Assembly (NCBI GenBank): GCA_910585095.1
Contig: CAJUBU010000007.1
Location: 77,904 to 141,903 of the forward strand
DNA: 64,000 bases
Source: an uncultured Lachnospira sp.
GTDB lineage: Bacteria > Bacillota > Clostridia > Lachnospirales > Lachnospiraceae
Reading direction: 5' to 3'
Part shown: positions 52,650 through 60,715 of the stretch, piece by piece
Position numbering within the stretch: the first letter of the stretch is position 1
How the letters are laid out: each line of letters starts with the position of its first letter
Notes under the pieces: generated by a model
Databases searched by the model: none
What the model saw: the letters and a program-made list of their open reading frames with translations, nothing else
What the model was told of the DNA's origin: nothing
Translations under genes and position numbers: made by a program

Positions 52650-52723
52650 AGGGATTGTCAAAGAAACGTTCTATAAAAATGTTGATGTTTATCTTATAAA
52701 ACGTATTCCTTTTGACAATCCCT
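52650..52723. terminator. Large hairpin after flagellin
   Basis: AGGGATTGTCAAA (52650-52662) pairs with TTTGACAATCCCT (52711-52723), with a further AACGTT/AACGT part inside. It lies between the convergent flagellin and ferredoxin-type genes. Confidence 0.7.
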
Positions 52724-52779
52724 TATATATTTAAAATTGTACTTTTTATCACCAAAATCCATTTTTTAACATCTAAAAA

Positions 52780-53616
52780 TTATAATGCTCCCTTAGGACA
52801 TATTTTTGTACACTCAAAACATAAAATACATTCAGTCCCATTTTCACGTTTTCTTGAATTATCTGTCATATCAACATTCATAGGACATACCTTTTTACAC
52901 TTGCCACAAGAAACACATTTACTCTTATCACATTTGATGCGCAGCAAAGAAAAATAAGACATTGGCTTTAAAAATACAGTAATTGGACATATGTATTTAC
53001 AAAAAGCACGATTGTCCTTTAATACAAATGCCAAAATAATTCCTACAATATAATACAAGCAGTTACCAATTAAAAATGCCCAGAACATAATCCTTTCCAT
53101 ATTTTTTACTTGGGCAAGAAATAAAGCACTGACAAAAATAAAAGACAATACAAAGGTAATATATCTTATCCAACCCCATTTTTTTCTGGGATTCTGTGGT
53201 ATCTTATAAGGAAGCAAATCAAGAATCATGGCTGTCCAGCAAGCATATCCACACCATCCTCTCCCGAAAATAATTGGACCAAATAATTTTGCGACTGCAT
53301 AATGAATCGTTGCTGCCTCAAATACACCTGTAAACAAATAATACCAAAACCCCTCAATCTGCATATTCTCATTGCAAAGCAATCCAAGATAGACAAGCAT
53401 ATAAGTTCCAACTAAAAATTGTGCAATTCTGCGTGCATGCTTATATCCAAGCTGAAACAAAAGAAAACCTATTGCTATTGATGTTCCAATATAACTAAAA
53501 TTTAATAAATAAAACATATTCTGCATTGTAAGCCAAAGTGTAACTGCTATCGTTTCAAAAAGCAGCCACATAAAAGCAGGCAATATAAATTTTTTTATCT
53601 GTTTTAATTTTATCAT
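52780..53616 (-). CDS. NapH/YccM-type membrane ferredoxin
   Basis: A 278-residue membrane iron-sulfur protein. Four to five helices, the loop GRGWCGYACWTAM and CKYICPI (the CxxxCP pair typical of NapH/RdxA/NosR-type proteins) precede two 4Fe-4S motifs at the C-terminus (CDKSKCVSCGKCKKVCP and CILCFECTKICP). It probably moves electrons between a quinol or flavin donor and a partner oxidoreductase. AAGGAGA precedes the ATG. The PadR regulator gene 90 bp upstream likely controls it. Confidence 0.9.
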   Translation of the reverse strand: MIKLKQIKKFILPAFMWLLFETIAVTLWLTMQNMFYLLNFSYIGTSIAIGFLLFQLGYKHARRIAQFLVGTYMLVYLGLLCNENMQIEGFWYYLFTGVFEAATIHYAVAKLFGPIIFGRGWCGYACWTAMILDLLPYKIPQNPRKKWGWIRYITFVLSFIFVSALFLAQVKNMERIMFWAFLIGNCLYYIVGIILAFVLKDNRAFCKYICPITVFLKPMSYFSLLRIKCDKSKCVSCGKCKKVCPMNVDMTDNSRKRENGTECILCFECTKICPKGAL

Positions 53617-53706
53617 AACAACTATATCTCCTTAATTCCTCAAATCCTAATTATGATTTTATATCTAATCTCCAAACTATAACTAATTTTTAAAACAGCT
53701 AATAAC

Positions 53707-54264
53707 TTAATAATCATTTTTTATCGCTTCCAGTTTCTCAATACATCGTTTTGCCCATTCTATACAAATTTTAATAAAGCTATATCCAAAATCAGCCGTA
53801 AACTGCCAGTAAAGTGTTTGATAAGATTCTTTATTAGAACCATAATTTTCTATACTTTCAGGTATTGAGTCCATTTTTTTAAGATAAGCTTCACAATCGT
53901 CTTTAAATTGTCTCAACATATCAATACTTTGAGCAGGTGGCATATTTCCACTAAAAAAAACTTTCATAAGAAAAGTGCTTTTAAAATGTGTAACGTCTTC
54001 TTCATCTTCTTTGGCAAGCCAATTTATAAATTCCTTTCTTCCAATATCTGTAATAGAAAAAATTGTTTTATTAGGACGTTCGGATTGAATAACCGTTTTT
54101 CCAGAAATATAACCTTTCTTTTCCAGCTTTTTTAATTCCAGATAAATATGGCTGTTTTGAGCATGCCAAAAAAATTCTAATGATGATTCAAATGCTTTAA
54201 CCAAATCATATCCACTCATAGGTTTATAATTTAAAAATCCTAAAATTCCAAAAGCTAAAGACAT
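53707..54264 (-). CDS. PadR-family transcriptional regulator
   Basis: 185 residues. The N-terminal winged helix reads ILGFLNYKPMSGYDLVKAF, with recognition-helix sequence SHIYLELKKLEKKGYI; the C-terminal helical dimerisation domain contains DDCEAYLKKMDS. It is the longer PadR-s2/AphA-like form. GGAGGGA precedes the ATG. AT-rich palindromes (TATAATATTATA, 54291 onward) in the upstream 80 bp could be its operator. The first gene downstream is the membrane ferredoxin. Confidence 0.92.
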   Translation of the reverse strand: MSLAFGILGFLNYKPMSGYDLVKAFESSLEFFWHAQNSHIYLELKKLEKKGYISGKTVIQSERPNKTIFSITDIGRKEFINWLAKEDEEDVTHFKSTFLMKVFFSGNMPPAQSIDMLRQFKDDCEAYLKKMDSIPESIENYGSNKESYQTLYWQFTADFGYSFIKICIEWAKRCIEKLEAIKNDY

Positions 54265-54479
54265 AATATCCCTCCATTTCGCTTTTACTAATATAATATT
54301 ATACTATTATATAATTATACTATTGTCAACTATATATTTCTTATATCATAGTAGTATAGATTACCTTTTTATTTATATATCTGATTATTAATGATTATTT
54401 ATTATACAAATACAGTTCCTATAAACATGCAATTTATAATATCTCTTAAATATTATAAAAAAATATTTTTAATAAAAAA

Positions 54480-54524
54480 GACCATTGCAAAATAGAAATC
54501 TTAAAATTTCCTTTTGCAACAGTC
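54480..54524. terminator. Hairpin of the TTGCAAAA family
   Basis: The GACCATTGCAAAA arm pairs with TTTTGCAACAGTC (54512-54524). A T-rich tail follows on the plus strand and A-runs precede it. It lies after the DJ-1-like gene. Confidence 0.65.
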
Positions 54525-54572
54525 TTTTAATATTTTTTAAATTTCTTATTTTATTTTTTAATCAATTCATCA

Positions 54573-55142
54573 TTACATCGTATCTGTTTTCACTCGCAGC
54601 AATTGTTGTTCTAGCTGCAATTCACTCTCAAATATATGAAGATATTTGCATACCTCTATCGCAAAATCAACAAATGCAAAACCTTGTGCTGTTATTACAT
54701 TTCTATCAACTACGGTTCTTTCATTCAAATAATTTTCCCAACAAAATGGGTCGCTTACACCAAGTTGTGCTATTTTTTCTGCCGAACATGACGTTGTAAA
54801 TTTATACCAAGTTAATACCCCTGATCTTCCTAAAAATTGAGGTGCAAAACAAATAGCTGCAACCAACTTTTTTTGTTTTATCAATTCTTGAATTAAATTA
54901 CATATTCCATTTTGTTGATTGTTAATAGGACCTCCAGGAATAATCAATGCCTCCACATTTGATATATCCGTTATATCATCTATAGTCTTATCAGCAATAT
55001 AAGTTAATCCAGATTGTGCCTTTATTAAATCCTTGTTATCTGAAATATATACACATGTCTTTTTTCCTGTATTCCTTAAACGATGCAGTAATAATGTAAT
55101 TTCAAAATCAGCCATATTTTCATAAATGTAACATAAAATCAT
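54573..55142 (-). CDS. DJ-1/PfpI-family protein
   Basis: A 189-residue class I glutamine-amidotransferase-like fold. The nucleophile-elbow Cys is in VAAICFAPQFLGRSG, and a conserved Glu lies in CYIYENMADFE near residue 8. ALIIPGGP precedes it. Members act as glyoxalases, deglycases, amidases or sensors; this one is unassigned. The start at 55142 follows GGGGGC; an upstream ATG nine codons earlier lacks a site. Confidence 0.87.
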   Translation of the reverse strand: MILCYIYENMADFEITLLLHRLRNTGKKTCVYISDNKDLIKAQSGLTYIADKTIDDITDISNVEALIIPGGPINNQQNGICNLIQELIKQKKLVAAICFAPQFLGRSGVLTWYKFTTSCSAEKIAQLGVSDPFCWENYLNERTVVDRNVITAQGFAFVDFAIEVCKYLHIFESELQLEQQLLRVKTDTM

Positions 55143-55219
55143 ATTTAGCCCCCATGTTGCGAATATCATATTGCTTAACTTCTTACCTTACAATGACTTA
55201 ATAATTTAACTTAATGCCA

Positions 55220-55759
55220 TTACTTTGTCAAGAAATTCCAAAATTTTTTAAAGTCCCAATACCGTTCCAAATTACCAGCATCATACTGCATCTGCATCAT
55301 ATTTTTTAAAGGGACAAACCAATCCTTTTTATCAAATAATTTATTGTACCCCTCAAAATGAGAGATTCCCGAAAATGCACTCTGCGCCTCTTTACATTCG
55401 CCGCTATCTACCAAATGACTAGAATATGCAAACATATCAATAGTATCACAAGATTTAGGGTCAACTTTTGATATATCCACCATACGCTCTGTTACATTTC
55501 CATCTTCGTCCCATACTTTCACTCTATATACGGGATTAGCTGGGTCAAAATCGTTTGGCTTATAAACAGTAAATGAAGCATTTTCATTTGCCATTGAACC
55601 AATCGACTTGCCATCAGGGTCATTTTCCTTTGAGATATGAAGAGTAATCATTTTGCTTGGCTGATTCACGATTGCCCGATGATTTATAGAATCATTTTTT
55701 ACTCTTCTATTTGCATATCCCATTATGTAACTTGTTGTTGTAATTCCATTAATACTCAA
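55220..55759 (-). CDS. Hypothetical protein
   Basis: A 179-residue soluble protein with no recognised domain. Early segment TTTSYIMGYANRR, middle NDFDPANPVYRVKVWDEDG and DTIDMFAYSSHLVDS, end RYWDFKKFWNFL. It starts with TTG, eight to nine bases after AAAGGAGA. It is separated from the LytTR regulator upstream by a 222-bp leader that contains a hairpin repeat and a tiny frame. The function is unknown. Confidence 0.7.
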   Translation of the reverse strand: MSINGITTTSYIMGYANRRVKNDSINHRAIVNQPSKMITLHISKENDPDGKSIGSMANENASFTVYKPNDFDPANPVYRVKVWDEDGNVTERMVDISKVDPKSCDTIDMFAYSSHLVDSGECKEAQSAFSGISHFEGYNKLFDKKDWFVPLKNMMQMQYDAGNLERYWDFKKFWNFLTK

Positions 55760-55981
55760 TTTATTAATTCTCCTTTCGCAATCTGCAAATTATTCTGTCA
55801 ACATACCTCTTATTGACAAAACCTGCGTTTTTAGGATTCTTCCGTCGTTTGGAACCCTTATGCTCTCCTTACGGTCCAAGCATATTGTTTTATTAAAATC
55901 TTAAATGCCACCTGCCATTACCACCTCCTTACAGCAGCTCATCAAGCAGATACTTACAATCTGTTTCACTGCCTACTAAAG
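55760..55981 (-). promoter_or_regulatory. Structured 222-bp leader with minimal ORF
   Basis: Read on the minus strand: dispersed hairpin copy D (55945-55965), then TAAGGAGGTGGTA followed by a five-codon frame (M-A-G-G-I, stop; about 55902-55919), then GGGTTCC pairing with a bulged GGAAGAATCC. A strong Shine-Dalgarno site before a five-codon frame is unusual. No known riboswitch class was recognised. Confidence 0.45.
55945..55965 (+). repeat. Dispersed hairpin repeat, copy D
   Basis: AGCAGAT pairs with ATCTGTT (one G-T) around ACTTACA, followed by the conserved tail TCACTGCCTAC. Confidence 0.65.
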
Positions 55982-56707
55982 TTAAATATAAATAAATCCT
56001 TCATTTTTTGCATATATTGTATACTTTTTTACAAAATCTTTATGCTTTTTCTTTGCAAGGATTAATTTATCGCCATTAGAAACCTTAACCATATCTGCAC
56101 TATAAGCGGATATATTTTCCATATTGACTAAATAACAGCGATGACAACGATAAAATTCATCACCTAATAAATTTTCCAATTCATCCATTCTGCCATAACT
56201 TGCTATAATCCCATCTTTTGTATGAATTACAACTTTTTTATTATTACTTTCTATATAATAAATATCTTTAACAAAAATCTTATGTTGTACACCAAAACTC
56301 TTAACCATAATATATTTGTTGTTTCTCTCATTTATTATCATGGCATCTTTCCATGCTCGTTTTAACACATCTGCAAATTTCTCATTATCAATTGGTTTTA
56401 GTAAATAATGGTAAGCATTTACATCAAAAGCAGATTCCATATAGTCGCTATATTTTGTAATAAAAATAATGATACTTTTAGGACTTCCTTGTCTTTCTTG
56501 CTTTGCTCTAATTTTCTTTGCAACATCAATACCTGTCATTTTTTCCATTTCAATATCAATAAAGGAAATATCAAAATCTTCACCATAATCTATTAGTTCT
56601 TCACCTGATACAAAAGTAAAAATATTCACATCAGGAATATGTTTTTTTATCAAGTGAACAATGTCGTCTCTGACTGTTTTGTCATCATCACAGACTGCTA
56701 TTTTCAT
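55982..56707 (-). CDS. AgrA-type LytTR response regulator
   Basis: 241 residues. The receiver has CDDDKTVRDD, phospho-acceptor Asp in ISFIDIEMEKMTG, and KPID. The LytTR domain contains YRCHRCYLVNMENI and KVSNGDKLILAKKKHKDF. AAGGTGG precedes the ATG. No kinase is directly paired; the two-receiver hybrid kinase at 57193 and the AgrC-like kinase at 60716 are the nearest. Confidence 0.93.
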   Translation of the reverse strand: MKIAVCDDDKTVRDDIVHLIKKHIPDVNIFTFVSGEELIDYGEDFDISFIDIEMEKMTGIDVAKKIRAKQERQGSPKSIIIFITKYSDYMESAFDVNAYHYLLKPIDNEKFADVLKRAWKDAMIINERNNKYIMVKSFGVQHKIFVKDIYYIESNNKKVVIHTKDGIIASYGRMDELENLLGDEFYRCHRCYLVNMENISAYSADMVKVSNGDKLILAKKKHKDFVKKYTIYAKNEGFIYI

Positions 56708-56902
56708 TGCTCTACCACCTTTTTATTGTAGTTTTTTATTTTAGCTTAATTTTATATTGTATGTGTAAGCTACAACTGGTTTAAAATCTTTTTCTTTATA
56801 ATATATCGTCATATATAGATATATTTTAGATTGCAAAGCGTGAAATACATTATTTTAGGTGCAAAATTATTTATTTATGTAAATAAATCCTTCTCTAAAT
56901 CA

Positions 56903-56968
56903 AACAGATATTTGCAATCCATTTCACTATTTACCTGATAAAAGTTAAGTGGATATTCACAATCCACT
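56903..56968 (+). repeat. Dispersed hairpin repeat, copies E and F
   Basis: Copy E (56903-56923): AACAGAT with ATCCATT (G-T pairs). Copy F (56948-56968): AGTGGAT with ATCCACT, fully paired. Both face the same way, with tails TCACTATTTAC and ACACTACTTGCTTGA. In copy F the G-C pairs of copy A are replaced by T-A, keeping pairing. Confidence 0.7.
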
Positions 56969-57000
56969 ACACTACTTGCTTGATGAGGTTAAATAAAAAA

Positions 57001-57099
57001 TAGAACTGCCGCATTAAGAAAAAGCAATACAAGATATCATTATTTTTTAATATTATATACTATATCTTATATATTTTTTCTTTATGCGACAGCCCTATT
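57001..57099. repeat. Large hairpin repeat
   Basis: CTGCCGCATTAAGAAAAA (57006-57023) pairs with TTTTTCTTTATGCGACAG (57075-57092). It belongs to the same family as 29871 and 19528. Confidence 0.65.
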
Positions 57100-57146
57100 A
57101 TAATCAAATTACGATTAAAAATATAAAACTTGCCAGATAATAGCCA

Positions 57147-57167
57147 AGCAAATATTTGCAATCCGCT
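57147..57167 (+). repeat. Dispersed hairpin repeat, copy G
   Basis: AGCAAAT pairs with ATCCGCT through G-T pairs around ATTTGCA. The tail is TTACTGCCTACTT. It lies just after the stop of the hybrid kinase. Confidence 0.6.
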
Positions 57168-57192
57168 TTACTGCCTACTTATAACCTTATTA

Positions 57193-59733
57193 TTAATCTA
57201 AATATTTTTCCAAAATTTGCATCAGTCGGTTTATATCTATTGGCTTTGCTATATGCTCATTCATACCACTGTCTAAACTGCGCTGAATATCTTCTGAAAA
57301 TGCATCAGCTGTCATAGCAATAATTGGTAAATTAGCATCCTCACGCTGCAATGCTCGAATGCCTTTTGTAGCATCATAACCATTCATAATTGGCATACGA
57401 ATATCCATCAAAACAGCATCATAAAATCCAATTTCAGACTGCTCAAATTTTTCTATACAAATCTGTCCATTTTCTGCTCGCTCTAACTCAAGACCTGCCT
57501 CTGTCAAAATGTCTTCTGCAATTTCCCAGTTTAGGTCGTTATCTTCTGCTAAGAGAATATGTCTGCCCACAAAACATTTTTTCTTTTCTTTTTCTTGTTT
57601 TTCACTTTCTTCACTATTTAACATATATGAACTAAGTCCCAAGAAAAGATTTGACTTAAATAACGGCTTAGAAATAAATCCTTGAATCCCTGCTTCTTTA
57701 GCTTCCATCTCAATATCGCTCCAATCATAAGCAGAAATAATAAGAATTGGTACATCGTCTCCCAAATGTTTACGCAATTCTTTTGTTGTTTCCAAACCAT
57801 CCATATCAGGCATCTTCCAATCCAAAAGAATAATCTGATAATCATCTGCTTTCGCATGATGCTGTCTTGCCATCTGAACTGCCATTTTTCCGCCTGAAGC
57901 CCAATCAGCCGTAATACCGATTTCCTTTAATGACAAAATTGCACTCTTGCAAAGTTCTTCATCATCATCCACAACAAGCATTTTCCAAGGCGGCAACACC
58001 ATATCAACCTCTTTTACAGTTGCCCGCTCAAAATCTAACGTAATATGAAACTCACTTCCCATACCTGGCGCACTCTTTAGTTCAATGGTACCTTTCATAG
58101 CATCGACAATCGCTTTTGTAATTGCCATTCCAAGCCCGCTGCCCTCTGTTTTATGTACTTGCTGATTCTGTTCTCTTGTAAAACGCTCAAAAATTGTTTT
58201 TTGAAATTCTGGCGTCATTCCAATTCCACTGTCTTTCACCTTAAAATGACATCGTATATAATCTTCTCCAAGTGGAGAATTTTCCTGTTCTAAATAGACA
58301 TTAACCATTCCATTCTCAGGCGTAAACTTGATTGCATTAGACATTAAATTAAGCAAAACTTGATTTAATCGCACACTGTCACAATAAACATTTTCTGTCT
58401 GAATATTTTGAATAAAAATATCAAATCTTTGATGTTTTGCCTTTACCTGCGGCTGTGAAATATTTACAATACTGTCCATAGTCTCTCGAAGCGAAACCAT
58501 ATTATTATTTAATGATAACTTTCCGCTCTCAATTTTGGACATATCCAGCACGTCATTAATTAAACCAAGCAAATGTTTGCTGGACAGTGCAATTTTTGCC
58601 AGACAATGTGTCACTCTATCCGTATCATTAATATTAGCCTGCGCAATGGCAGTCATACCAACAATACCATTCATCGGTGTACGAATATCGTGGCTCATAC
58701 TTGATAAAAATTCGCTCTTTGCCTGATTGGCTTTGGCGGCTTCCTGCTGAGCCTCAAATAAATCACGCAACTGTTTTTGAGTCATTCTATAATAAATAAT
58801 AAATACAATAATAAAACCTAATAATATAATACCAGCGGATAAAAGCATTGTATATTGACGTGTAGCCTCTAAAGAAACAATAGCGCTATCCAATGCCCCA
58901 TGCGGCATAACGGACAACAAAAACCAATTTGTATTATCAATACTAGAACAATAAATATTTCTATGCTGTCCCTCAATCATTACACATGCCGTATATGTTC
59001 TATTGGCAGCAATTGCATCTTTTAACTCTTGCTCATACTGGTCAGGTGTCTTTCCATTATGGCTCTCAAAAATGGCATGAATACGCTCAAAATAATTTTC
59101 TCGATACGCATCCCCGCTTCGCACCATAAAATCACCATCATTATCAATAATATGTGAAACTAAGATAGCTTCCTTTTCATCTGAATTTAATATTTCTCCC
59201 AAGAAATCCATCGGTACGCCAGCAACCAGCACATCACTTGCGGTCCCATCATCCATTGGATACTTTGCCTCTACTGCCAACAAAAAAAGTTTGTCGCCTC
59301 TAGGCGTAATACCACTGCTTACCTTTATTTCCTGTCTCAACATTTTTAAAAATTCATCTTGTTCAACAATTTCTATATTCTCTCCATAAAGAACTTGCCC
59401 TGTTCCATCTTTTTTATATAATGCTAAATAAGAAAAATCACGTACTTTAGCACATAGAGCCAATTCGTCCCACAATTCTTGTTTATTTTTAATATCTTCT
59501 TCACTAACTCTCCTTATAGTTCCATCTATCTGTCTAAACTGCTGTGAAATCAATGTCTCAAACTTTTTCACTAGCTGCTCATTCATTCCTGACATATATG
59601 TTTCGCTGACACTGTTTAATGTAGCTTCACTTTTTTCGCCCATCACTTCAGCCAGCACTAAAAAAACCATTGTGCTTAAAAGCACCAAGCAAATTGCACT
59701 TATCCACAAAAAACCTCTTGTTTTCCTCTCCAT
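57193..59733 (-). CDS. Membrane hybrid histidine kinase with two receivers
   Basis: An 846-residue BarA-like kinase. TM1 lies at about 8-28, followed by a large external Cache-like sensor domain (about 30-295), TM2 at about 298-318, then HisKA with the His in SSMSHDIRTPMNGIVGM, HATPase (DSGIGM, GSGLGMAITKA), receiver 1 (MLVVDDDEE, Asp in IILLDWKMPDMDG) and receiver 2 (LLAEDNDLN, Asp in VLMDIRMPIMNG). There is no Hpt domain, so a separate phosphotransfer protein or dead-end relay is implied. The start at 59733 follows AAAGGGA with nine bases of spacing. It resembles the kinase at 1933-4170 in core layout but is membrane-bound. Confidence 0.93.
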   Translation of the reverse strand: MERKTRGFLWISAICLVLLSTMVFLVLAEVMGEKSEATLNSVSETYMSGMNEQLVKKFETLISQQFRQIDGTIRRVSEEDIKNKQELWDELALCAKVRDFSYLALYKKDGTGQVLYGENIEIVEQDEFLKMLRQEIKVSSGITPRGDKLFLLAVEAKYPMDDGTASDVLVAGVPMDFLGEILNSDEKEAILVSHIIDNDGDFMVRSGDAYRENYFERIHAIFESHNGKTPDQYEQELKDAIAANRTYTACVMIEGQHRNIYCSSIDNTNWFLLSVMPHGALDSAIVSLEATRQYTMLLSAGIILLGFIIVFIIYYRMTQKQLRDLFEAQQEAAKANQAKSEFLSSMSHDIRTPMNGIVGMTAIAQANINDTDRVTHCLAKIALSSKHLLGLINDVLDMSKIESGKLSLNNNMVSLRETMDSIVNISQPQVKAKHQRFDIFIQNIQTENVYCDSVRLNQVLLNLMSNAIKFTPENGMVNVYLEQENSPLGEDYIRCHFKVKDSGIGMTPEFQKTIFERFTREQNQQVHKTEGSGLGMAITKAIVDAMKGTIELKSAPGMGSEFHITLDFERATVKEVDMVLPPWKMLVVDDDEELCKSAILSLKEIGITADWASGGKMAVQMARQHHAKADDYQIILLDWKMPDMDGLETTKELRKHLGDDVPILIISAYDWSDIEMEAKEAGIQGFISKPLFKSNLFLGLSSYMLNSEESEKQEKEKKKCFVGRHILLAEDNDLNWEIAEDILTEAGLELERAENGQICIEKFEQSEIGFYDAVLMDIRMPIMNGYDATKGIRALQREDANLPIIAMTADAFSEDIQRSLDSGMNEHIAKPIDINRLMQILEKYLD

Positions 59734-59996
59734 AATTAACATTCCCTTTCTTCTGTTATGTCAGCATTTTTGTTGCATGCCTTCATCTGGACAACACAAT
59801 CGCATAACTTACCAGTATTTAATAAAATACTCCACAAGTATACCGAACCATTCCTAAAAAGTCAATTACTCTAAACCAAATATCAGACTTTTTCCAAACA
59901 GCCAAAATTGCCCATTGCTTATTTTTTATTTCCTGTATATAATCTATTGAAAAAAGCTGCCAGTCACTCAAAAAGACAAAAAGAGGTGAATAATAA

Positions 59997-60713
59997 TTGA
60001 TACAGATTGCCATATGTGATGATGAAACTTATATGATAGACGTATTAACAAAAAACATATCTACATTTTTCCATCAAGAAAAAATAGAAATAAATATTTC
60101 TTGTTTTTTAAGCAGCGTTGACTTATTAGCTAGTGACAAAATATTTCACATCATTTTTCTTGATGTTCAAATGGACAATCCTGACGGATTTGAAACGGCA
60201 AAAAGACTGCGAAGCAACGGCTTTGATGGTTTTCTTATCTTTGTCACCATTATGCGGGAACTCGTATTTAATGCCTTTGAGGTACAAGCGTTTGACTATC
60301 TTGTAAAACCTTTACAAGAAACGCATTTTAATCAAACTATGCAAAGATTATTAACTTCCATTCAAGACCAAAATAAAAAATGTTTACTGATACAAAAAAG
60401 AAACGAATGGGATATTGTTTTATTTGACCATATCATGTATTGTGAAATTATCAACAGAAAAGTTTATCTTCATTTAAAAAACAAATCCATTATTGATTAT
60501 TATGATAAAATTGAAAATTTAGAAAAAAAGTTAGACAATCGCTTTTTCAAATGTCACCGAAGCTATCTTATTAATTTAAAGTATGTAAAAAATTATAAAT
60601 CTTCTATTGCCTATTTAACGAATGGTGATACAATTCCTGTTTCCCGTTTACGTAAAGACGACTTTTCGGCAGCTATACTGCACTATATGAAACAACAGCG
60701 GTTGGGAGGCTAA
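59997..60713 (+). CDS. LytTR response regulator, AgrA-like
   Basis: 238 residues beginning with TTG eight bases after AGAGGTGA. The receiver has CDDET, Asp in HIIFLDVQMDNPDG and KPLQ. The LytTR domain has KCHRSYLINLKYV and YLTNGDTIPVSRLR. The partner AgrC-like kinase gene starts 2 bp after its stop. The upstream gap 59734-59996 shows no peptide gene of AgrD type. Confidence 0.92.
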   Translation: MIQIAICDDETYMIDVLTKNISTFFHQEKIEINISCFLSSVDLLASDKIFHIIFLDVQMDNPDGFETAKRLRSNGFDGFLIFVTIMRELVFNAFEVQAFDYLVKPLQETHFNQTMQRLLTSIQDQNKKCLLIQKRNEWDIVLFDHIMYCEIINRKVYLHLKNKSIIDYYDKIENLEKKLDNRFFKCHRSYLINLKYVKNYKSSIAYLTNGDTIPVSRLRKDDFSAAILHYMKQQRLGG

Positions 60714-60715
60714 AA

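Larger units (their letters stand above)
56708..57192. other. Repeat-rich gene-free region
   Basis: 485 bases with no credible gene. They contain dispersed hairpin copies E, F and G and a large hairpin at 57001-57099. The promoter for the LytTR regulator probably lies near its right end. The concentration of repeats is the highest in the window. Confidence 0.6.

Noticed and set aside
55940..57167. Dispersed hairpins as a CRISPR array
   Set aside because: Copies are diverged, irregularly spaced and scattered over 50 kb with no uniform spacers or cas genes.
55930..57170. Dispersed repeats as remnants of a coding gene (minus-strand frames read like DCKYLL)
   Set aside because: The frame is not shared by all copies, and changes preserve pairing rather than codons.
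59819..60013. Possible 64-residue minus-strand peptide (AgrD-like) beside the AgrA/AgrC pair
   Set aside because: It overlaps the regulator start, lacks a ribosome site and an AgrD Cys/charged-tail layout.
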